Source: Burkholderia sp. Bp9143
Lineage (GTDB): Bacteria; Pseudomonadota; Gammaproteobacteria; Burkholderiales; Burkholderiaceae
Reading direction: 5' to 3'
Length of the DNA: 64,000 nucleotides
Assembly: GCF_003853645.1 (NCBI RefSeq)
Contig: NZ_QTPO01000012.1
Span: forward strand, 111,543-175,542
The translations under genes were made by a program, and so were the position numbers. Positions 48,543 through 58,109 of this stretch are shown here, piece by piece (positions within the stretch are counted from its first letter, which is position 1; every line of letters starts with the position of its first letter). The notes beneath the pieces were generated by a model. It had not been told where the DNA came from. It saw only the letters and a program-made list of their open reading frames with translations, and did not search any database.

Positions 48543-49502
48543 ATGCCGCTGAATCCGAAGATCGCCCAGGTGCTCGACATGATCGAGCGCGCGAAACGTC
48601 CGTCCTATCACCACCAGACGCCGCAGCAGGCGCGCGCCGCGTACGAGAAGAGCGCGCCGATCCTCGACGTCGCGCCGGCGCCGATGCATTCGGTCGAGGC
48701 CTGCGTCGTGCCGACGCGCGACGGCCGTTCGATCGGCGCGCGGCTCTTCCTGCCGGTCGAGCCGAGCCTCGCCGAACCGCTGCCGGCGCTCGTCTATTAC
48801 CACGGCGGCGGCTTCACGGTTGGCAGCGTCGATACGCACGACGCGCTGTGCCGGATGTTCGCGCGCGACGCGCAGTGCGCGGTGCTGTCGGTCGACTACC
48901 GGCTCGCGCCCGAACACCGGTTCCCGACCGCGGTGAACGACGCCGACGACGCATTGCGCTGGCTGCATCGCGAAGCCGCCGCATTCGGCATCGACGCCGC
49001 GCGGCTCGCGGTGGGCGGCGACAGCGCGGGCGGCACGCTCGCGACCGTCTGCGCGGTGCTTGCGCGCGACGCGGGCATCGACCTTGCACTGCAGATGCTG
49101 ATCTATCCGGGCGTGACGGGCTACCAGGACACTGAATCGCATGGACGGCTCGCGAACGGCTACCTGCTGACGCAGGACACGATCCAGTGGTTCTTCACGC
49201 AATACGTGCGCGATCGGTCCGACCGCGACGACTGGCGCTTCGCGCCGCTCGACGGCACGCGCGATGCGCCGTCGTTCGGCGGTGTCGCGCCGGCCTGGAT
49301 CGCGACCGCCGAATACGATCCGCTGAGCGACGAGGGCGCCGCGTACGCGGACAAGCTGCGTGCGGCCGGCAATACGGTCACGCTGGTCTGCTATCCGGGG
49401 ATGATCCACGAGTTCTTCAAGATGGGCGGCTACGTGCCCGAGGTGCGGGCCGCGCATGCCGACGCGGTGGCGGCGCTCAGGGCCGCATTCGACGACATTT
49501 GA
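48543..49502 (+). CDS. Alpha/beta hydrolase of the hormone-sensitive-lipase (HSL) group
   Basis: A 319-residue esterase. The oxyanion-hole motif is YYHGGGFTVGS, the nucleophile S161 in GGDSAGGTLA, and the Asp/His partners D259 (AEYDPLSDEG) and H289 (GMIHEFFKM), all in HSL/bacterial-esterase order. Such enzymes cleave short-chain esters. I use the ATG at 48543, where the family starts (MPLNPKIAQVLDMIERAKR). It follows the thioesterase gene by 146 bases and precedes a GNAT gene by 34 bases, so it may form a two-gene operon with that. Confidence 0.93.
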   Translation: MPLNPKIAQVLDMIERAKRPSYHHQTPQQARAAYEKSAPILDVAPAPMHSVEACVVPTRDGRSIGARLFLPVEPSLAEPLPALVYYHGGGFTVGSVDTHDALCRMFARDAQCAVLSVDYRLAPEHRFPTAVNDADDALRWLHREAAAFGIDAARLAVGGDSAGGTLATVCAVLARDAGIDLALQMLIYPGVTGYQDTESHGRLANGYLLTQDTIQWFFTQYVRDRSDRDDWRFAPLDGTRDAPSFGGVAPAWIATAEYDPLSDEGAAYADKLRAAGNTVTLVCYPGMIHEFFKMGGYVPEVRAAHADAVAALRAAFDDI

Positions 49503-49536
49503 CGGCGGCGGCGCCCGGCGCCGCGCGGAGGGAGCG

Positions 49537-49977
49537 ATGACCGACGGCTGGGTGGAAACGGGCGACTGGGCCGTGCTGGGCGGCGATGCCGCACGGATTC
49601 GCGATGCGGTGTTCGTGCGCGAGCAACGGATTCCGCCGGAATGGGAGCTTGACGACGAGGATCCGCTGTCGCTGCACGCGGTTGCCTACCGGTTCGATGC
49701 GGCGACCGGCGCACGCCGCGCGGTCGCGACGGGGCGGCTGCTGCGCACCGGCACGATCGGCCGCGTCGCGGTGCTGGCCGACGCGCGCGGGCAGGGCGCC
49801 GGATCGGCCGTGCTGAATGCGCTGCTGGACGCGGCGCGGCATCGCGGCGAGCCGGTCGTGCGGCTCTACGCGCAGGATGCCGCGGTGTCGTTCTATGTGC
49901 GGCACGGCTTCACGGCGATCGGCGAACCGTTCGTCGAAATCGGCGTGCCGCACGTCGAGATGGCGCGCGCGCCCTAG
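49537..49977 (+). CDS. GNAT family N-acetyltransferase (ElaA-like)
   Basis: A 146-residue acetyltransferase. The fold motifs are clear: VFVREQRIPPEWELDDEDP, GRVAVLADARGQGAGSAVL with an intact RGQGAG pyrophosphate loop, and AQDAAVSFYVRHGFTAIGEP. The start FVREQ...DDEDP is typical of the ElaA group, whose acceptor is unknown. GGAGGGAG precedes the ATG. It is 34 bases after the esterase gene and convergent with the NRDE gene. Confidence 0.9.
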   Translation: MTDGWVETGDWAVLGGDAARIRDAVFVREQRIPPEWELDDEDPLSLHAVAYRFDAATGARRAVATGRLLRTGTIGRVAVLADARGQGAGSAVLNALLDAARHRGEPVVRLYAQDAAVSFYVRHGFTAIGEPFVEIGVPHVEMARAP

Positions 49978-49996
49978 CGCCGCACGCGCGGCAGGC

Positions 49997-50842
49997 TCAG
50001 CGTCGTTGCGTCGCCTCGATGTCGAACGTGAACGCGCGCTCGAAACTACCCGGGCGAACGGTGCGGTGCGAGCCGTCGTCGTCGCAGCGTTCCTTGATGT
50101 CGACCGTCAATCGCACGCCTTCCTTCATTGTCACGCGCAGCGCGGTCGTGCCGCGCGTGCCGTATTCGGGCGTCTCGATGAACGCGGCCGACAGCGCACG
50201 CTCGCGCTCGATCGGAATGCCGGTGTGCGGCAGCGCGTCGTCGTCCGCGACATGCGGATCGCGCATCAGCTCGATCAACTCGTCGAGCGATGGGGTCGGG
50301 TTGTCGGTCAGCAGCGTGCCGAGTTCCGCGCGCTTGCGCACGACTTTCGGCCAGGGCGTATCGAGCCGGGCATTCGACAGCGCATGCACGCCGGCGCCGA
50401 TCGCGACCGGCGCGGCGACGCCGGTTTCACCTTCGGCCGCGCGGTTGCAGAACCACGCAAGCTCGCGCCGCTTCCAGTCGCCGACTAGCAGGTTGAAGCC
50501 GTTGTACACAGCCGCGTGCTCGGCCAGTTCGCCGAGGTAATCGAGCGGCGCAACGGACGGGCTGCGGAGGAAATCGGACACGAGCTTGCCGCGGGTCGGC
50601 GCGCCCGCGCGAATGTCGAACGGCGCGCGGTAATTGGTCAGCGCCGCGAAGCGGCCGTCGCGCGACACGCCGAGCCACGTGCCGCCCGCTTCGAGATCGC
50701 GGCCGGCCAGCACGCCCGGCACATCCTCCCACCACGAAAGCGGCGCACTCGTACGGCGAAAGAATTCGTCGCGGTTGGCGGTCAGGGTAAAGACGGGACC
50801 GGCGGCGGCATCAGGCTGCCAGTCGAAGGCAATCAGACACAT
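49997..50842 (-). CDS. NRDE family protein (TANGO2-like)
   Basis: A 281-residue protein beginning MCLIAFDWQPDAAAG, with the family-naming FTLTANRDEFFRRTS and GRDLEAGGTWLGVSRDGRFAALTNYR. NRDE/TANGO2 proteins occur in bacteria and eukaryotes; human TANGO2 loss causes metabolic crisis, and haem or lipid handling roles have been proposed. The Cys at position 2 could act as an N-terminal nucleophile once Met is removed. I use the ATG at 50842; an earlier in-frame start lacks family character. It lies downstream of ygfZ, 76 bases away on the same strand. Confidence 0.93.
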   Translation of the reverse strand: MCLIAFDWQPDAAAGPVFTLTANRDEFFRRTSAPLSWWEDVPGVLAGRDLEAGGTWLGVSRDGRFAALTNYRAPFDIRAGAPTRGKLVSDFLRSPSVAPLDYLGELAEHAAVYNGFNLLVGDWKRRELAWFCNRAAEGETGVAAPVAIGAGVHALSNARLDTPWPKVVRKRAELGTLLTDNPTPSLDELIELMRDPHVADDDALPHTGIPIERERALSAAFIETPEYGTRGTTALRVTMKEGVRLTVDIKERCDDDGSHRTVRPGSFERAFTFDIEATQRR

Positions 50843-50918
50843 CGGGCGAATCTCTCGCAGGAAACATCGGGCGCCGGCCGCCATGTGCGAACCGGCGTGC
50901 GAACGGGTTGTCAGTGCA

Positions 50919-51953
50919 TCACGCTTCCGTCGGCCACGCGTACGGCAGCGCGTCGAACGCGAGTGCCGGACCGTCGGCCGAACCGAGGTGCACCGTGCCG
51001 CCGTCGAGCGCGGCCAGCTTGATCTCGACGAGCGCGTCGACGCCGCCCGCGGGCGCGGCCGCCGCGTTGACGATCATCCCGCACGGCTGGCCCGGGTCGT
51101 CGCTGTGGAACAGCTCGACGCCGGCATGCACGGTGTCGGTCTCGCCGGCGACGTGCGCGAGCGCGGTACGGCGCTTGATCGTGCCGCGATACTGGCTGCG
51201 CGCGACGATTTCCTGGCCCGGGTAGCACCCCTTCCGGAAGTTAACGGCGCCGATCACGTCGAAGTTGACCATCTGCGGCACGAACTGTTCGACGGCCGGC
51301 TGCGTGATGCGCGGCTCGCCCGCGCGCACGTCGAGCCAGTCCCATACGGCCGGCGACACGACCGGCAGCGTGCCGGCGAGCGCGGCGAGTCGCGCGTCGA
51401 CTTCCGCGCGCGGCCCGATCCACAGGTAGCGCTTGCGTCCGGCCGCGTCCGGCACACGGATCAGCGCCCCGGCCGGGCCGTCGACCTTCACGTGCACGCC
51501 GTCCGGCAGCGCGTCGAAAATGCCCGACAGCGCTTCGCGCACATCACCCGCGAAGCCGACCACCGCGAGCGCGTCGCTCGCGTCCGTCAGCTTCGCCTTC
51601 GCGCGCAGCACGAACATCGACAGCCGTTTCTGTGCGGCGGCCTGGACGTCCTTCGAGACCAGCAGGCGCACGCCGTGACCGGCGCGCCAGGCGAGGAACG
51701 ACGCGAGCAGGCGGCCCTTCGGCGAACAATAGCCGGACAGGCGCGCGCTCGCGGCATCGAGATGTTCGATGTCGTTGGTGAGCTGGCTGTGCAGGAACGT
51801 CGCGGCGTCGTCGCCGGCCACGTCGATCACGCCGAACTGCGCAAGCGGCATGCAGGCGCCCGGCGCGTCGAAATCGGCGGCGGACGGGCGGGGGAAAACG
51901 GGGAGCGAGACGGATGCGACCTGGGCAGCCGGTGAAGCGAACGGTGTGCTCAT
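50919..51953 (-). CDS. ygfZ: YgfZ/GcvT folate-binding protein
   Basis: A 344-residue folate-dependent protein that supports assembly or repair of certain iron-sulfur enzymes such as MiaB. The defining motif KGCYPGQEIVARSQYRGT lies near residue 241, with its conserved Cys. The N-terminal part (FGVIDVAGDDAATFLHSQLT) aligns with the T-protein fold. It is divergent from mltG with a 77-base gap containing TATTAT, a possible -10 element, and the same ygfZ/mltG arrangement is common in beta-proteobacteria. Confidence 0.95.
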   Translation of the reverse strand: MSTPFASPAAQVASVSLPVFPRPSAADFDAPGACMPLAQFGVIDVAGDDAATFLHSQLTNDIEHLDAASARLSGYCSPKGRLLASFLAWRAGHGVRLLVSKDVQAAAQKRLSMFVLRAKAKLTDASDALAVVGFAGDVREALSGIFDALPDGVHVKVDGPAGALIRVPDAAGRKRYLWIGPRAEVDARLAALAGTLPVVSPAVWDWLDVRAGEPRITQPAVEQFVPQMVNFDVIGAVNFRKGCYPGQEIVARSQYRGTIKRRTALAHVAGETDTVHAGVELFHSDDPGQPCGMIVNAAAAPAGGVDALVEIKLAALDGGTVHLGSADGPALAFDALPYAWPTEA

Positions 51954-52030
51954 GGAATGAGGGAACAGTCAACCCTGACTTTGACGAAGGCGAGCAAGTA
52001 TTATATGGGTCTTACCTGAGTCTCGTTTCC

Positions 52031-53050
52031 ATGTCCCTACTGAAGAAATGCGCCGCGACGGTCGTGGCGCTGGCCGTCGTTGTGGCCGCTGCCGGCGCGG
52101 GCGGCGGGTATTACTGGGCGACCCGGCCGCTGCTGCTGGGCGCTGCATCGCTCGACGTCACGATCAAGCCGCGCAGCAGCGTGAAGAGCGTCGCGCTGCA
52201 GCTCAAGCTCGGCGGCGTGCCGGTCGAGCCGCTCGGCTTCGTCGCGATGACGCGCCTGCTCGGGCTGTCGAGCCGGCTCAAGTCCGGCAACTACGAATTC
52301 AAGACCGGCATCACGCCGTACGACGTGCTGCAGAAGATCGCGCGCGGCGACGTGAACGAATACGTCGCGACGGTGATCGAGGGCTGGACCTTCAAGCGGA
52401 TGCGCGCGGAACTCGACGGCAATCCCGATCTCGCGCACGCGACGGCCGGCATGAGCGACGCCGAACTGCTGCGCGCGATCGGCGCACCGGACAACACGAT
52501 CCAGCGCGGCAGCGGCGAGGGGCTGTTCTTCCCCGACACCTATCTGTTCGACAAGGGCACGAGCGACCTGAACATCTACCGGCGCGCATACCACCTGATG
52601 CAGACGCGCCTCGACGAAGCGTGGGCCGCGCGTGCACCTGGGCTGCCGTACAAGACGCCTTACGAAGCGCTGACGATCGCGTCGATCGTCGAAAAGGAAA
52701 CGGGTCACGCGGCCGATCGCGCGTTCGTCGCGGCCGTGTTCGCGAACCGGCTGCGCATCGGGATGCCGCTGCAGACCGATCCGTCGGTGATCTACGGCCT
52801 CGGCGATGCGTACGACGGCCGCCTGCGCAAGCGCGACCTGCAGTCCGACACTCCTTACAATACCTATACGCGCCGCGGCTTGCCGCCGACGCCGATCGCC
52901 CTGCCGGGCGTCGCCTCGCTGCAGGCGGCGATCAATCCGGCCCAGACGAGCGCGCTCTATTTCGTCGCGAAGGGCGACGGCACGAGCGTGTTCTCGGACA
53001 CGCTCGGCGATCACAACAAGGCCGTGGACAAGTACATACGAGGTCAATAA
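52031..53050 (+). CDS. mltG: Endolytic murein transglycosylase MltG
   Basis: A 339-residue inner-membrane enzyme (YceG) that cuts nascent peptidoglycan glycan strands and sets their length. A single N-terminal transmembrane helix ([20 protein letters not shown]) anchors it; a LysM-like region follows, and the catalytic Glu is E221 in [31 protein letters not shown] and [18 protein letters not shown] complete the fold. I use the ATG at 52031; longer in-frame starts would bury the membrane anchor. Its stop overlaps the tmk start by one base (TAATG). Confidence 0.96.
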   Translation: MSLLKKCAATVVALAVVVAAAGAGGGYYWATRPLLLGAASLDVTIKPRSSVKSVALQLKLGGVPVEPLGFVAMTRLLGLSSRLKSGNYEFKTGITPYDVLQKIARGDVNEYVATVIEGWTFKRMRAELDGNPDLAHATAGMSDAELLRAIGAPDNTIQRGSGEGLFFPDTYLFDKGTSDLNIYRRAYHLMQTRLDEAWAARAPGLPYKTPYEALTIASIVEKETGHAADRAFVAAVFANRLRIGMPLQTDPSVIYGLGDAYDGRLRKRDLQSDTPYNTYTRRGLPPTPIALPGVASLQAAINPAQTSALYFVAKGDGTSVFSDTLGDHNKAVDKYIRGQ

Positions 53051-53670
53051 TGGCGAGCGGTAAATTCATCACGTTCGAAGGCATCGATGGGGCCGGGAAG
53101 ACCACCCACCTGCAATGGTTCTGCGAACGCCTCCAGGCCAGGCTGGCCGCGAGCGGCCGGCAGGTCGTCGTCACCCGCGAGCCGGGCGGCACGCAACTCG
53201 GCGAGAAGCTTCGCGAGATCCTGCTGAACCAGCCGATGGATCTCGAGACCGAAGCGCTGCTGATGTTCGCCGCGCGCCGCGAGCACCTCGCGCTCGTGAT
53301 CGAGCCCGCGCTCGCCCGCGGCGACTGGGTCGTGTCCGATCGCTTCACCGACGCGACCTTCGCCTACCAGGGCGGCGGCCGCGGGCTGCCGCGCGACAAG
53401 CTCGAGACGCTCGAGCGGTGGGTGCAGGGCGGTTTCCAGCCCGACCTGACGGTGCTGTTCGACGTCGCGCCGCAGGTGGCGAGCGAGCGCCGCGGCGCCG
53501 CGCGCATGCCCGACAAGTTCGAAAGCGAGTCGGATGCGTTTTTCTCGCGCACCCGCGGCGAATACCTGCGGCGCGCGGAAGAGGCGCCGCATCGCTTCGC
53601 GATCGTCGACGCGACGCAGACGATTCCCGAGATCCGCCAGCAGCTCGAACGCGTGCTTGCCGCGCTGTAA
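53050..53670 (+). CDS. tmk: Thymidylate kinase
   Basis: A 206-residue kinase that phosphorylates dTMP to dTDP. The P-loop is [12 protein letters not shown] at the start, [14 protein letters not shown] follows, and the DRx motif [19 protein letters not shown] is intact. It is translationally coupled to mltG and followed 18 bases later by holB; mltG-tmk-holB is a widespread operon that ties wall growth, nucleotide supply and replication. Confidence 0.97.
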   Translation: MASGKFITFEGIDGAGKTTHLQWFCERLQARLAASGRQVVVTREPGGTQLGEKLREILLNQPMDLETEALLMFAARREHLALVIEPALARGDWVVSDRFTDATFAYQGGGRGLPRDKLETLERWVQGGFQPDLTVLFDVAPQVASERRGAARMPDKFESESDAFFSRTRGEYLRRAEEAPHRFAIVDATQTIPEIRQQLERVLAAL

Positions 53671-53688
53671 CACGAAGGAACGCACCAC

Positions 53689-54717
53689 ATGATCTATCCG
53701 TGGCAGACCGACGACTGGAACCGCCTGCAGCAACTGCGCGCGCAGTGGCCGCATGCGCTGCTGCTGCACGGCCAGGCCGGGATCGGCAAGCTGCAGTTCG
53801 CGCAGCATCTCGCGCAGGGCTTCCTGTGCGAAGCGCCGCAGCCGAACGGCGAGCCGTGCGGCACCTGCGCGGCCTGCACGTGGTTCGCGCAGGGCAACCA
53901 TCCGGACTACCGGATCGTGCTGCCCGAGGCGCTCGCGGGCGAAGCGCCGGGCGCGGCCGACGACGCGAAGCCGGCCGACGCGGACGAAGGCGGCAAGAAG
54001 ACGCGCGCGCCGAGCAAGGAGATCAAGATCGAGCAGGTGCGTGCGCTGCTCGACTTCTGCGGGGTCGGATCGCATCGCGGCGGCGCGCGCGTCGTCGTGC
54101 TGTATCCGGCCGAGGCGCTGAACGTCGCCGCGTCGAACGCGCTGCTGAAGACGCTGGAGGAGCCGCCGTCCGGCGTCGTGTTCCTGCTGGTATCGGCGCG
54201 CATCGACCGGCTGCTGCCGACCATCATCAGCCGCTGCCGGCAGTGGCCGATGACCGTGCCGGCGCCCGACGCGGCCGCGGCGTGGCTCGCGGGGCAGGGC
54301 GTCGACGATGCGCGCGCGCTGCTCGCGGAGGCCGGCGGCGCGCCGCTCGCCGCGCTGGCGCTGGCGAGCGACGAGAACCGGCCGCTGCGCGATTTCACGC
54401 TCGGCCAGCTCGCGGCCGGCGCCGCGTGCGATCCGTTCGCCTGTGGCGAGACGCTGCAGAAGCTGCCGGTGCCGCTGGTGCTCGGCTGGCTGCAGCGTTG
54501 GCTCTACGATCTGCTCGCCCAGCGGATGGCGGGCGCGCCGCGCTACTTCCCGATGCAGGCGGCCGCGCTCGCGCGTTGCGCGGAGGCGGTCGACGCGAAT
54601 GCGTTCGCGCGCTTCATGAAGGCCGTGACGCGCCAGCGGACGGTCGAGAACCATCCGCTCAATGCCCGGCTCGTATTCGAGGAACTGTTTCTCGGTTATC
54701 GGGAAATGTTCGCGTGA
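53689..54717 (+). CDS. holB: DNA polymerase III subunit delta prime
   Basis: A 342-residue clamp-loader subunit. The AAA+ fold starts LLLHGQAGIGKLQFAQHL; a zinc module is formed by CEAPQPNGEPCGTCAAC; the SRC motif is IISRCRQWP. Delta prime acts with delta and the DnaX subunits to load the beta clamp. An Asp/Ala/Lys-rich insertion (about residues 85-110, with DADEGGKKTRAPSKEI) separates the zinc module from IKIEQVRALLDFC. It is the third gene of the mltG-tmk-holB operon. Confidence 0.95.
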   Translation: MIYPWQTDDWNRLQQLRAQWPHALLLHGQAGIGKLQFAQHLAQGFLCEAPQPNGEPCGTCAACTWFAQGNHPDYRIVLPEALAGEAPGAADDAKPADADEGGKKTRAPSKEIKIEQVRALLDFCGVGSHRGGARVVVLYPAEALNVAASNALLKTLEEPPSGVVFLLVSARIDRLLPTIISRCRQWPMTVPAPDAAAAWLAGQGVDDARALLAEAGGAPLAALALASDENRPLRDFTLGQLAAGAACDPFACGETLQKLPVPLVLGWLQRWLYDLLAQRMAGAPRYFPMQAAALARCAEAVDANAFARFMKAVTRQRTVENHPLNARLVFEELFLGYREMFA

Positions 54718-54796
54718 GCGCGTATTGATTCCCCGAGGTGGGGAAACGATTGCCGGCGAGCGCATGAGCGCCCGTCTTACGAATTCAGGAAACACG

Positions 54797-55576
54797 ATGT
54801 TCGTCGATTCTCACTGCCACATCAATTTCAAGGGTCTCGCCGACCGCCTGCCTGCCGTGCTGGAGAACATGCGCGAGCACGACGTCACGCACGCGCTGTG
54901 CGTGTCGGTCGACTTCGAGACGTTGCCCGACGTGCTCGCGATCGCGCAGGCGCACGACAACGTGTACGCGTCGGTCGGCGTGCATCCGGATCACGAGGAC
55001 GCACGGGAGCCGACGCTCGCGGAACTGATCGAACTGGCCGCGCACCCGAAGGTCGTCGCGATCGGCGAGACGGGCCTCGACTACTACCGCCTCGAAGGCC
55101 GCTCGATCGCCGACATGGAATGGCAGCGCGAACGCTTTCGTACGCACATCCGCGCGGCGACCGCGACGATGAAGCCGCTGATCATCCATACGCGCTCGTC
55201 GTCGGAAGACACGCTGCGGATCATGGCCGAGGAGCGCGCGGACGTGCCGGGCGGCGTGATGCACTGCTTCACCGAGCCGTGGCCCGTCGCCGAGCAGGCG
55301 CTCGCGCAGAACTTCCATATCTCGCTGTCGGGTATCGTCACGTTCAAGAACGCGACCGACGTGCAGGACGTCGCGCGGCGCGTGCCGCTCGACCGGCTGC
55401 TGATCGAAACCGACTCGCCGTACCTCGCGCCGGTGCCGTATCGCGGCAAGCCGAATGAACCTGCGTACGTCAGCCATGTCGGACGCTTTATCGCATCCGA
55501 GCGAGGCATCGCCGTCGAGGCACTGGCCGATGCGACGACACAGAACTTTTTCCGGCTGTTCAAGATCGCCCGCTAA
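54797..55576 (+). CDS. TatD family metal-dependent hydrolase (DNase)
   Basis: A 259-residue TIM-barrel metal hydrolase starting MFVDSHCHINFKGLADRLP with the HxH metal ligands H6 and H8; GETGLDYYRL, HTRSSSEDTLRI, GVMHCFTEPW and ETDSPYLAPVPYRGKPN supply the remaining ligands. TatD relatives are 3'-5' exonucleases linked to DNA repair and stress; YcfH-type members lie after holB in many genomes. It is 79 bases after holB, with no pilZ gene in between. Confidence 0.95.
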   Translation: MFVDSHCHINFKGLADRLPAVLENMREHDVTHALCVSVDFETLPDVLAIAQAHDNVYASVGVHPDHEDAREPTLAELIELAAHPKVVAIGETGLDYYRLEGRSIADMEWQRERFRTHIRAATATMKPLIIHTRSSSEDTLRIMAEERADVPGGVMHCFTEPWPVAEQALAQNFHISLSGIVTFKNATDVQDVARRVPLDRLLIETDSPYLAPVPYRGKPNEPAYVSHVGRFIASERGIAVEALADATTQNFFRLFKIAR

Positions 55577-55619
55577 TGACGCGCGGCCAGCCGACAACCC
55601 AGGGAAGGAGCCCACAACA

Positions 55620-56330
55620 ATGACGAAGCCGACCACATACCTGCCCAAGCGCGCACTCGTCGCCGCCGCGCTCGTCGCGAGCGGCCTGTTTGCCGCCGCC
55701 GGCGCGCATGCCGAGTCGCTCGACGCGATCGTCAAGGCGGTCAAGTTCGACGACATCGCCGACATCGGCAAGCAGCTCAAGAGCGGCAAGCTCGATCCGA
55801 ACACGCTCGCGCCGAACGGCGACCCGATCCTGGTGATCGCCGCGCGCGAAAAGTCCGACAAGGTGGCGGCGGCGATTGCCACGACGCCGAACGTCGACCT
55901 CGAGAAGGAAGACAAGGCCGGCGAGAACGCGCTGATGCTCGCGTCGCTGAACGGCGACGTCGGGCTCGTCAAGCTGCTGATCGACAAGGGCGCGGAAGTC
56001 AGCAAGAAGGGCTGGGCGCCGCTGCACTACGCGGCCACCAACGGCCAGGACGAGGTCGTCAAGATCCTGCTCGACCACGACGCATATATCGACACCGCGT
56101 CGCCGAACGGCACGACGCCACTGATGATGGCCGCGCGCGGCAACCACGCGACGACGGTCAACCTGCTGCTCGACCAGGGTGCCGATCCGCAGGTGAAGAA
56201 CCAGCTCGGCATCACCGCGCTCGAGTTCGCGAAGCACTACAAGGCGCCGGACGCGATCGACATCCTGAGCAAGCGGACGGTGCGCGTCGGCGCGTCGGCG
56301 CCGGCAGATGCGCAAAAGAGTGCAAAATGA
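55620..56330 (+). CDS. Exported ankyrin-repeat protein
   Basis: A 236-residue protein with a signal peptide (RALVAAALVASGLFAAAGAHA, cleavage near residue 31). The mature part carries about five ankyrin repeats: NALMLASLNGDVGLVKLLID, WAPLHYAATNGQDEVVKILL and TPLMMAARGNHATTVNLLLD are the clearest. Periplasmic ankyrin proteins usually act as protein-binding modules, for example near catalases or as immunity partners; the partner is unknown. A GGAAGGAG precedes the ATG, 43 bases after tatD, so it probably belongs to the mltG-tmk-holB-tatD transcript. Confidence 0.92.
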   Translation: MTKPTTYLPKRALVAAALVASGLFAAAGAHAESLDAIVKAVKFDDIADIGKQLKSGKLDPNTLAPNGDPILVIAAREKSDKVAAAIATTPNVDLEKEDKAGENALMLASLNGDVGLVKLLIDKGAEVSKKGWAPLHYAATNGQDEVVKILLDHDAYIDTASPNGTTPLMMAARGNHATTVNLLLDQGADPQVKNQLGITALEFAKHYKAPDAIDILSKRTVRVGASAPADAQKSAK

Positions 56331-56451
56331 CGGTTTCGGCGCGGTGGCCGAGCGCGCCCGGCCGGCCGGAACCCGGCCGGCAGCGGGTGTCCGGCCGCCG
56401 CGCCGGTCGGCGCAGCAAGCGGCCCGAGGCCGCATTGACATAAGGAACACC

Positions 56452-56808
56452 ATGTTGCGGGCTATGTTTTGTGCCGCGGCGTTCGCCGTGCCGTTGTCGG
56501 CGGCGGCTTTCACGGGCGCGGATCTCGACCGGCTGTGCGCGAAGACGGACGTCAAGTCGCGGGCGTCGTGCGCGGCCTACATCGAGGGCGCTGCCGATGG
56601 CGTTTACAACACGATCGACGCGATCGGCGGCACCACCGGGCCGCGCGTCGGGCAGTATTTCTGCCTGCCGCCCGACATCCGGGCGCAGCAGATGACCGAC
56701 GCGGTGCGCAAGTACATCGCGGAAAACCCGAGGCTGGCCGACTACAACGCGAGCACCGCGGTGTCGCTCGGTCTTGGCAAGGCGTTTCCGTGCAGGAGCG
56801 GCAACTGA
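56452..56808 (+). CDS. Rap1a/Tai-like small exported protein
   Basis: A 118-residue protein with a signal peptide (MLRAMFCAAAFAVPLSAAAF). The mature part has LDRLCAKTDVKSRASCAAYI and VGQYFCLPPDIRAQQMTDAV, a helical pattern with four cysteines that fits the Rap1a/Tai immunity fold. Rap1a and Tai4 proteins neutralise type VI secretion amidase effectors in the periplasm, but many members have no effector beside them. None is adjacent here; the ankyrin gene is upstream. AAGGA lies 6 bases before the ATG. Confidence 0.75.
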   Translation: MLRAMFCAAAFAVPLSAAAFTGADLDRLCAKTDVKSRASCAAYIEGAADGVYNTIDAIGGTTGPRVGQYFCLPPDIRAQQMTDAVRKYIAENPRLADYNASTAVSLGLGKAFPCRSGN

Positions 56809-56868
56809 TCTGATGCCGGTCCGGGCGCGCGTCGCCCGGACGTCGCCGACGCATCCAGGACGAGGCCG

Positions 56869-58074
56869 ATGCGCCTCATAACCGAAGCTTCCCGGGCGCC
56901 GATGATTTCAATCGAGGAAGTGCGGCGCATCGCCGATGCGCCGCTGCATACGTGGCTCGGCACGCTGTGCGTGTCGGTCATCGTCGTACTCGTCGTCGTG
57001 ATCGTGCATCGTCTCGGTGCACGCATCGTCAAGCGGATCGCGCAGCCGTATCCGCTGATGACCGTGATCCTGCGCTACATCGACAAATCGTCGCTCGTCA
57101 CGCTCGGGCTGCTCGCGCTGGAATTCCTGTGGGTCCAGGCGGACGACGGCATGTCGTTCGTACGCGGAATGCGTACCGCAGCCGCGGTCGGCTCCATCGT
57201 GTCGCTGACCTGGCTGCTGGTGCGGCTCGTGGCCGGGGTCGGCGATGCGATCATCCGGGCCCATCCGATGGACGCGGCCGACAACCTCCACGCGCGGCGC
57301 GTCCACACGCAGGCCAAGGTGCTCGTGCGCACCGTGATGGTACTCATCGTGATCATCGGCACGGGCGCCGCGCTGATGACGTTCCCGAACGTGCGGCAGA
57401 TCGGCGCGAGCCTGCTGGCGTCGGCGGGCGTCGCGGGGCTGGTTGCCGGTATCGCCGCGCGGCCGGTGCTCGGCAACCTGATCGCCGGGCTGCAGATCGC
57501 GCTCACGCAGCCGATCCGGCTCGACGACGTCGTCGTGATCCAGGGCGAGTGGGGCCGCATCGAGGAAATCACCGGCTCGTTCGTGTCGGTGCGGCTGTGG
57601 GACCAGCGCCGGCTCGTCGTCCCGCTGCAGTGGATCATCGAAAACCCGTTCACGAACTGGACGCGCAGCAGCTCGGAAATCATCGGCACGGTGTACCTGT
57701 CGGTCGACTACCGCACACCGCTCGCGCCGCTACGCGAGGAACTCGCGCGGCTCGTCCACGCGGCGCCCGAATGGGACGGCCGCGTGCAGGTGCTGCAGGT
57801 GACCGACGCGACCGAGCGCACGATGCAGTTGCGCGCGCTCGTCAGCGCGGTCGACTCGTCGGCGTGCTGGGATCTGCGCTGCCGCGTGCGCGAGGGCTTG
57901 ATCGCGTACCTGCAGGCACGTTTTCCGCAATGTCTGCCGCGCAGCCGGATGGAGCTGTATCCGCACGATTCGGCGCCGGGCGAGCCGAGTCCCGAACGGC
58001 CGCATGTGCGGCCGCCCGCCGCCAGCACGGCGGCCAACACCGCGGCCGATCCGAGGGCCACCGAAGGCCGCTGA
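56869..58074 (+). CDS. MscS-family mechanosensitive ion channel
   Basis: A 401-residue channel with about four hydrophobic helices before the MscS core. The pore-lining TM3 and beta domain read GLVAGIAARPVLGNLIAGLQ then IRLDDVVVIQGEWGRIEEI and WIIENPFTNWTR, all standard. It should open under membrane tension to relieve hypo-osmotic shock. The C-terminal tail (from about residue 365) is Pro/Ala-rich and disordered. It precedes an AAA ATPase gene by 35 bases on the same strand. Confidence 0.95.
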   Translation: MRLITEASRAPMISIEEVRRIADAPLHTWLGTLCVSVIVVLVVVIVHRLGARIVKRIAQPYPLMTVILRYIDKSSLVTLGLLALEFLWVQADDGMSFVRGMRTAAAVGSIVSLTWLLVRLVAGVGDAIIRAHPMDAADNLHARRVHTQAKVLVRTVMVLIVIIGTGAALMTFPNVRQIGASLLASAGVAGLVAGIAARPVLGNLIAGLQIALTQPIRLDDVVVIQGEWGRIEEITGSFVSVRLWDQRRLVVPLQWIIENPFTNWTRSSSEIIGTVYLSVDYRTPLAPLREELARLVHAAPEWDGRVQVLQVTDATERTMQLRALVSAVDSSACWDLRCRVREGLIAYLQARFPQCLPRSRMELYPHDSAPGEPSPERPHVRPPAASTAANTAADPRATEGR

Positions 58075-58109
58075 ACGCGCGCCCGCCATTACCTGCTGCC
58101 ATTGACTCC

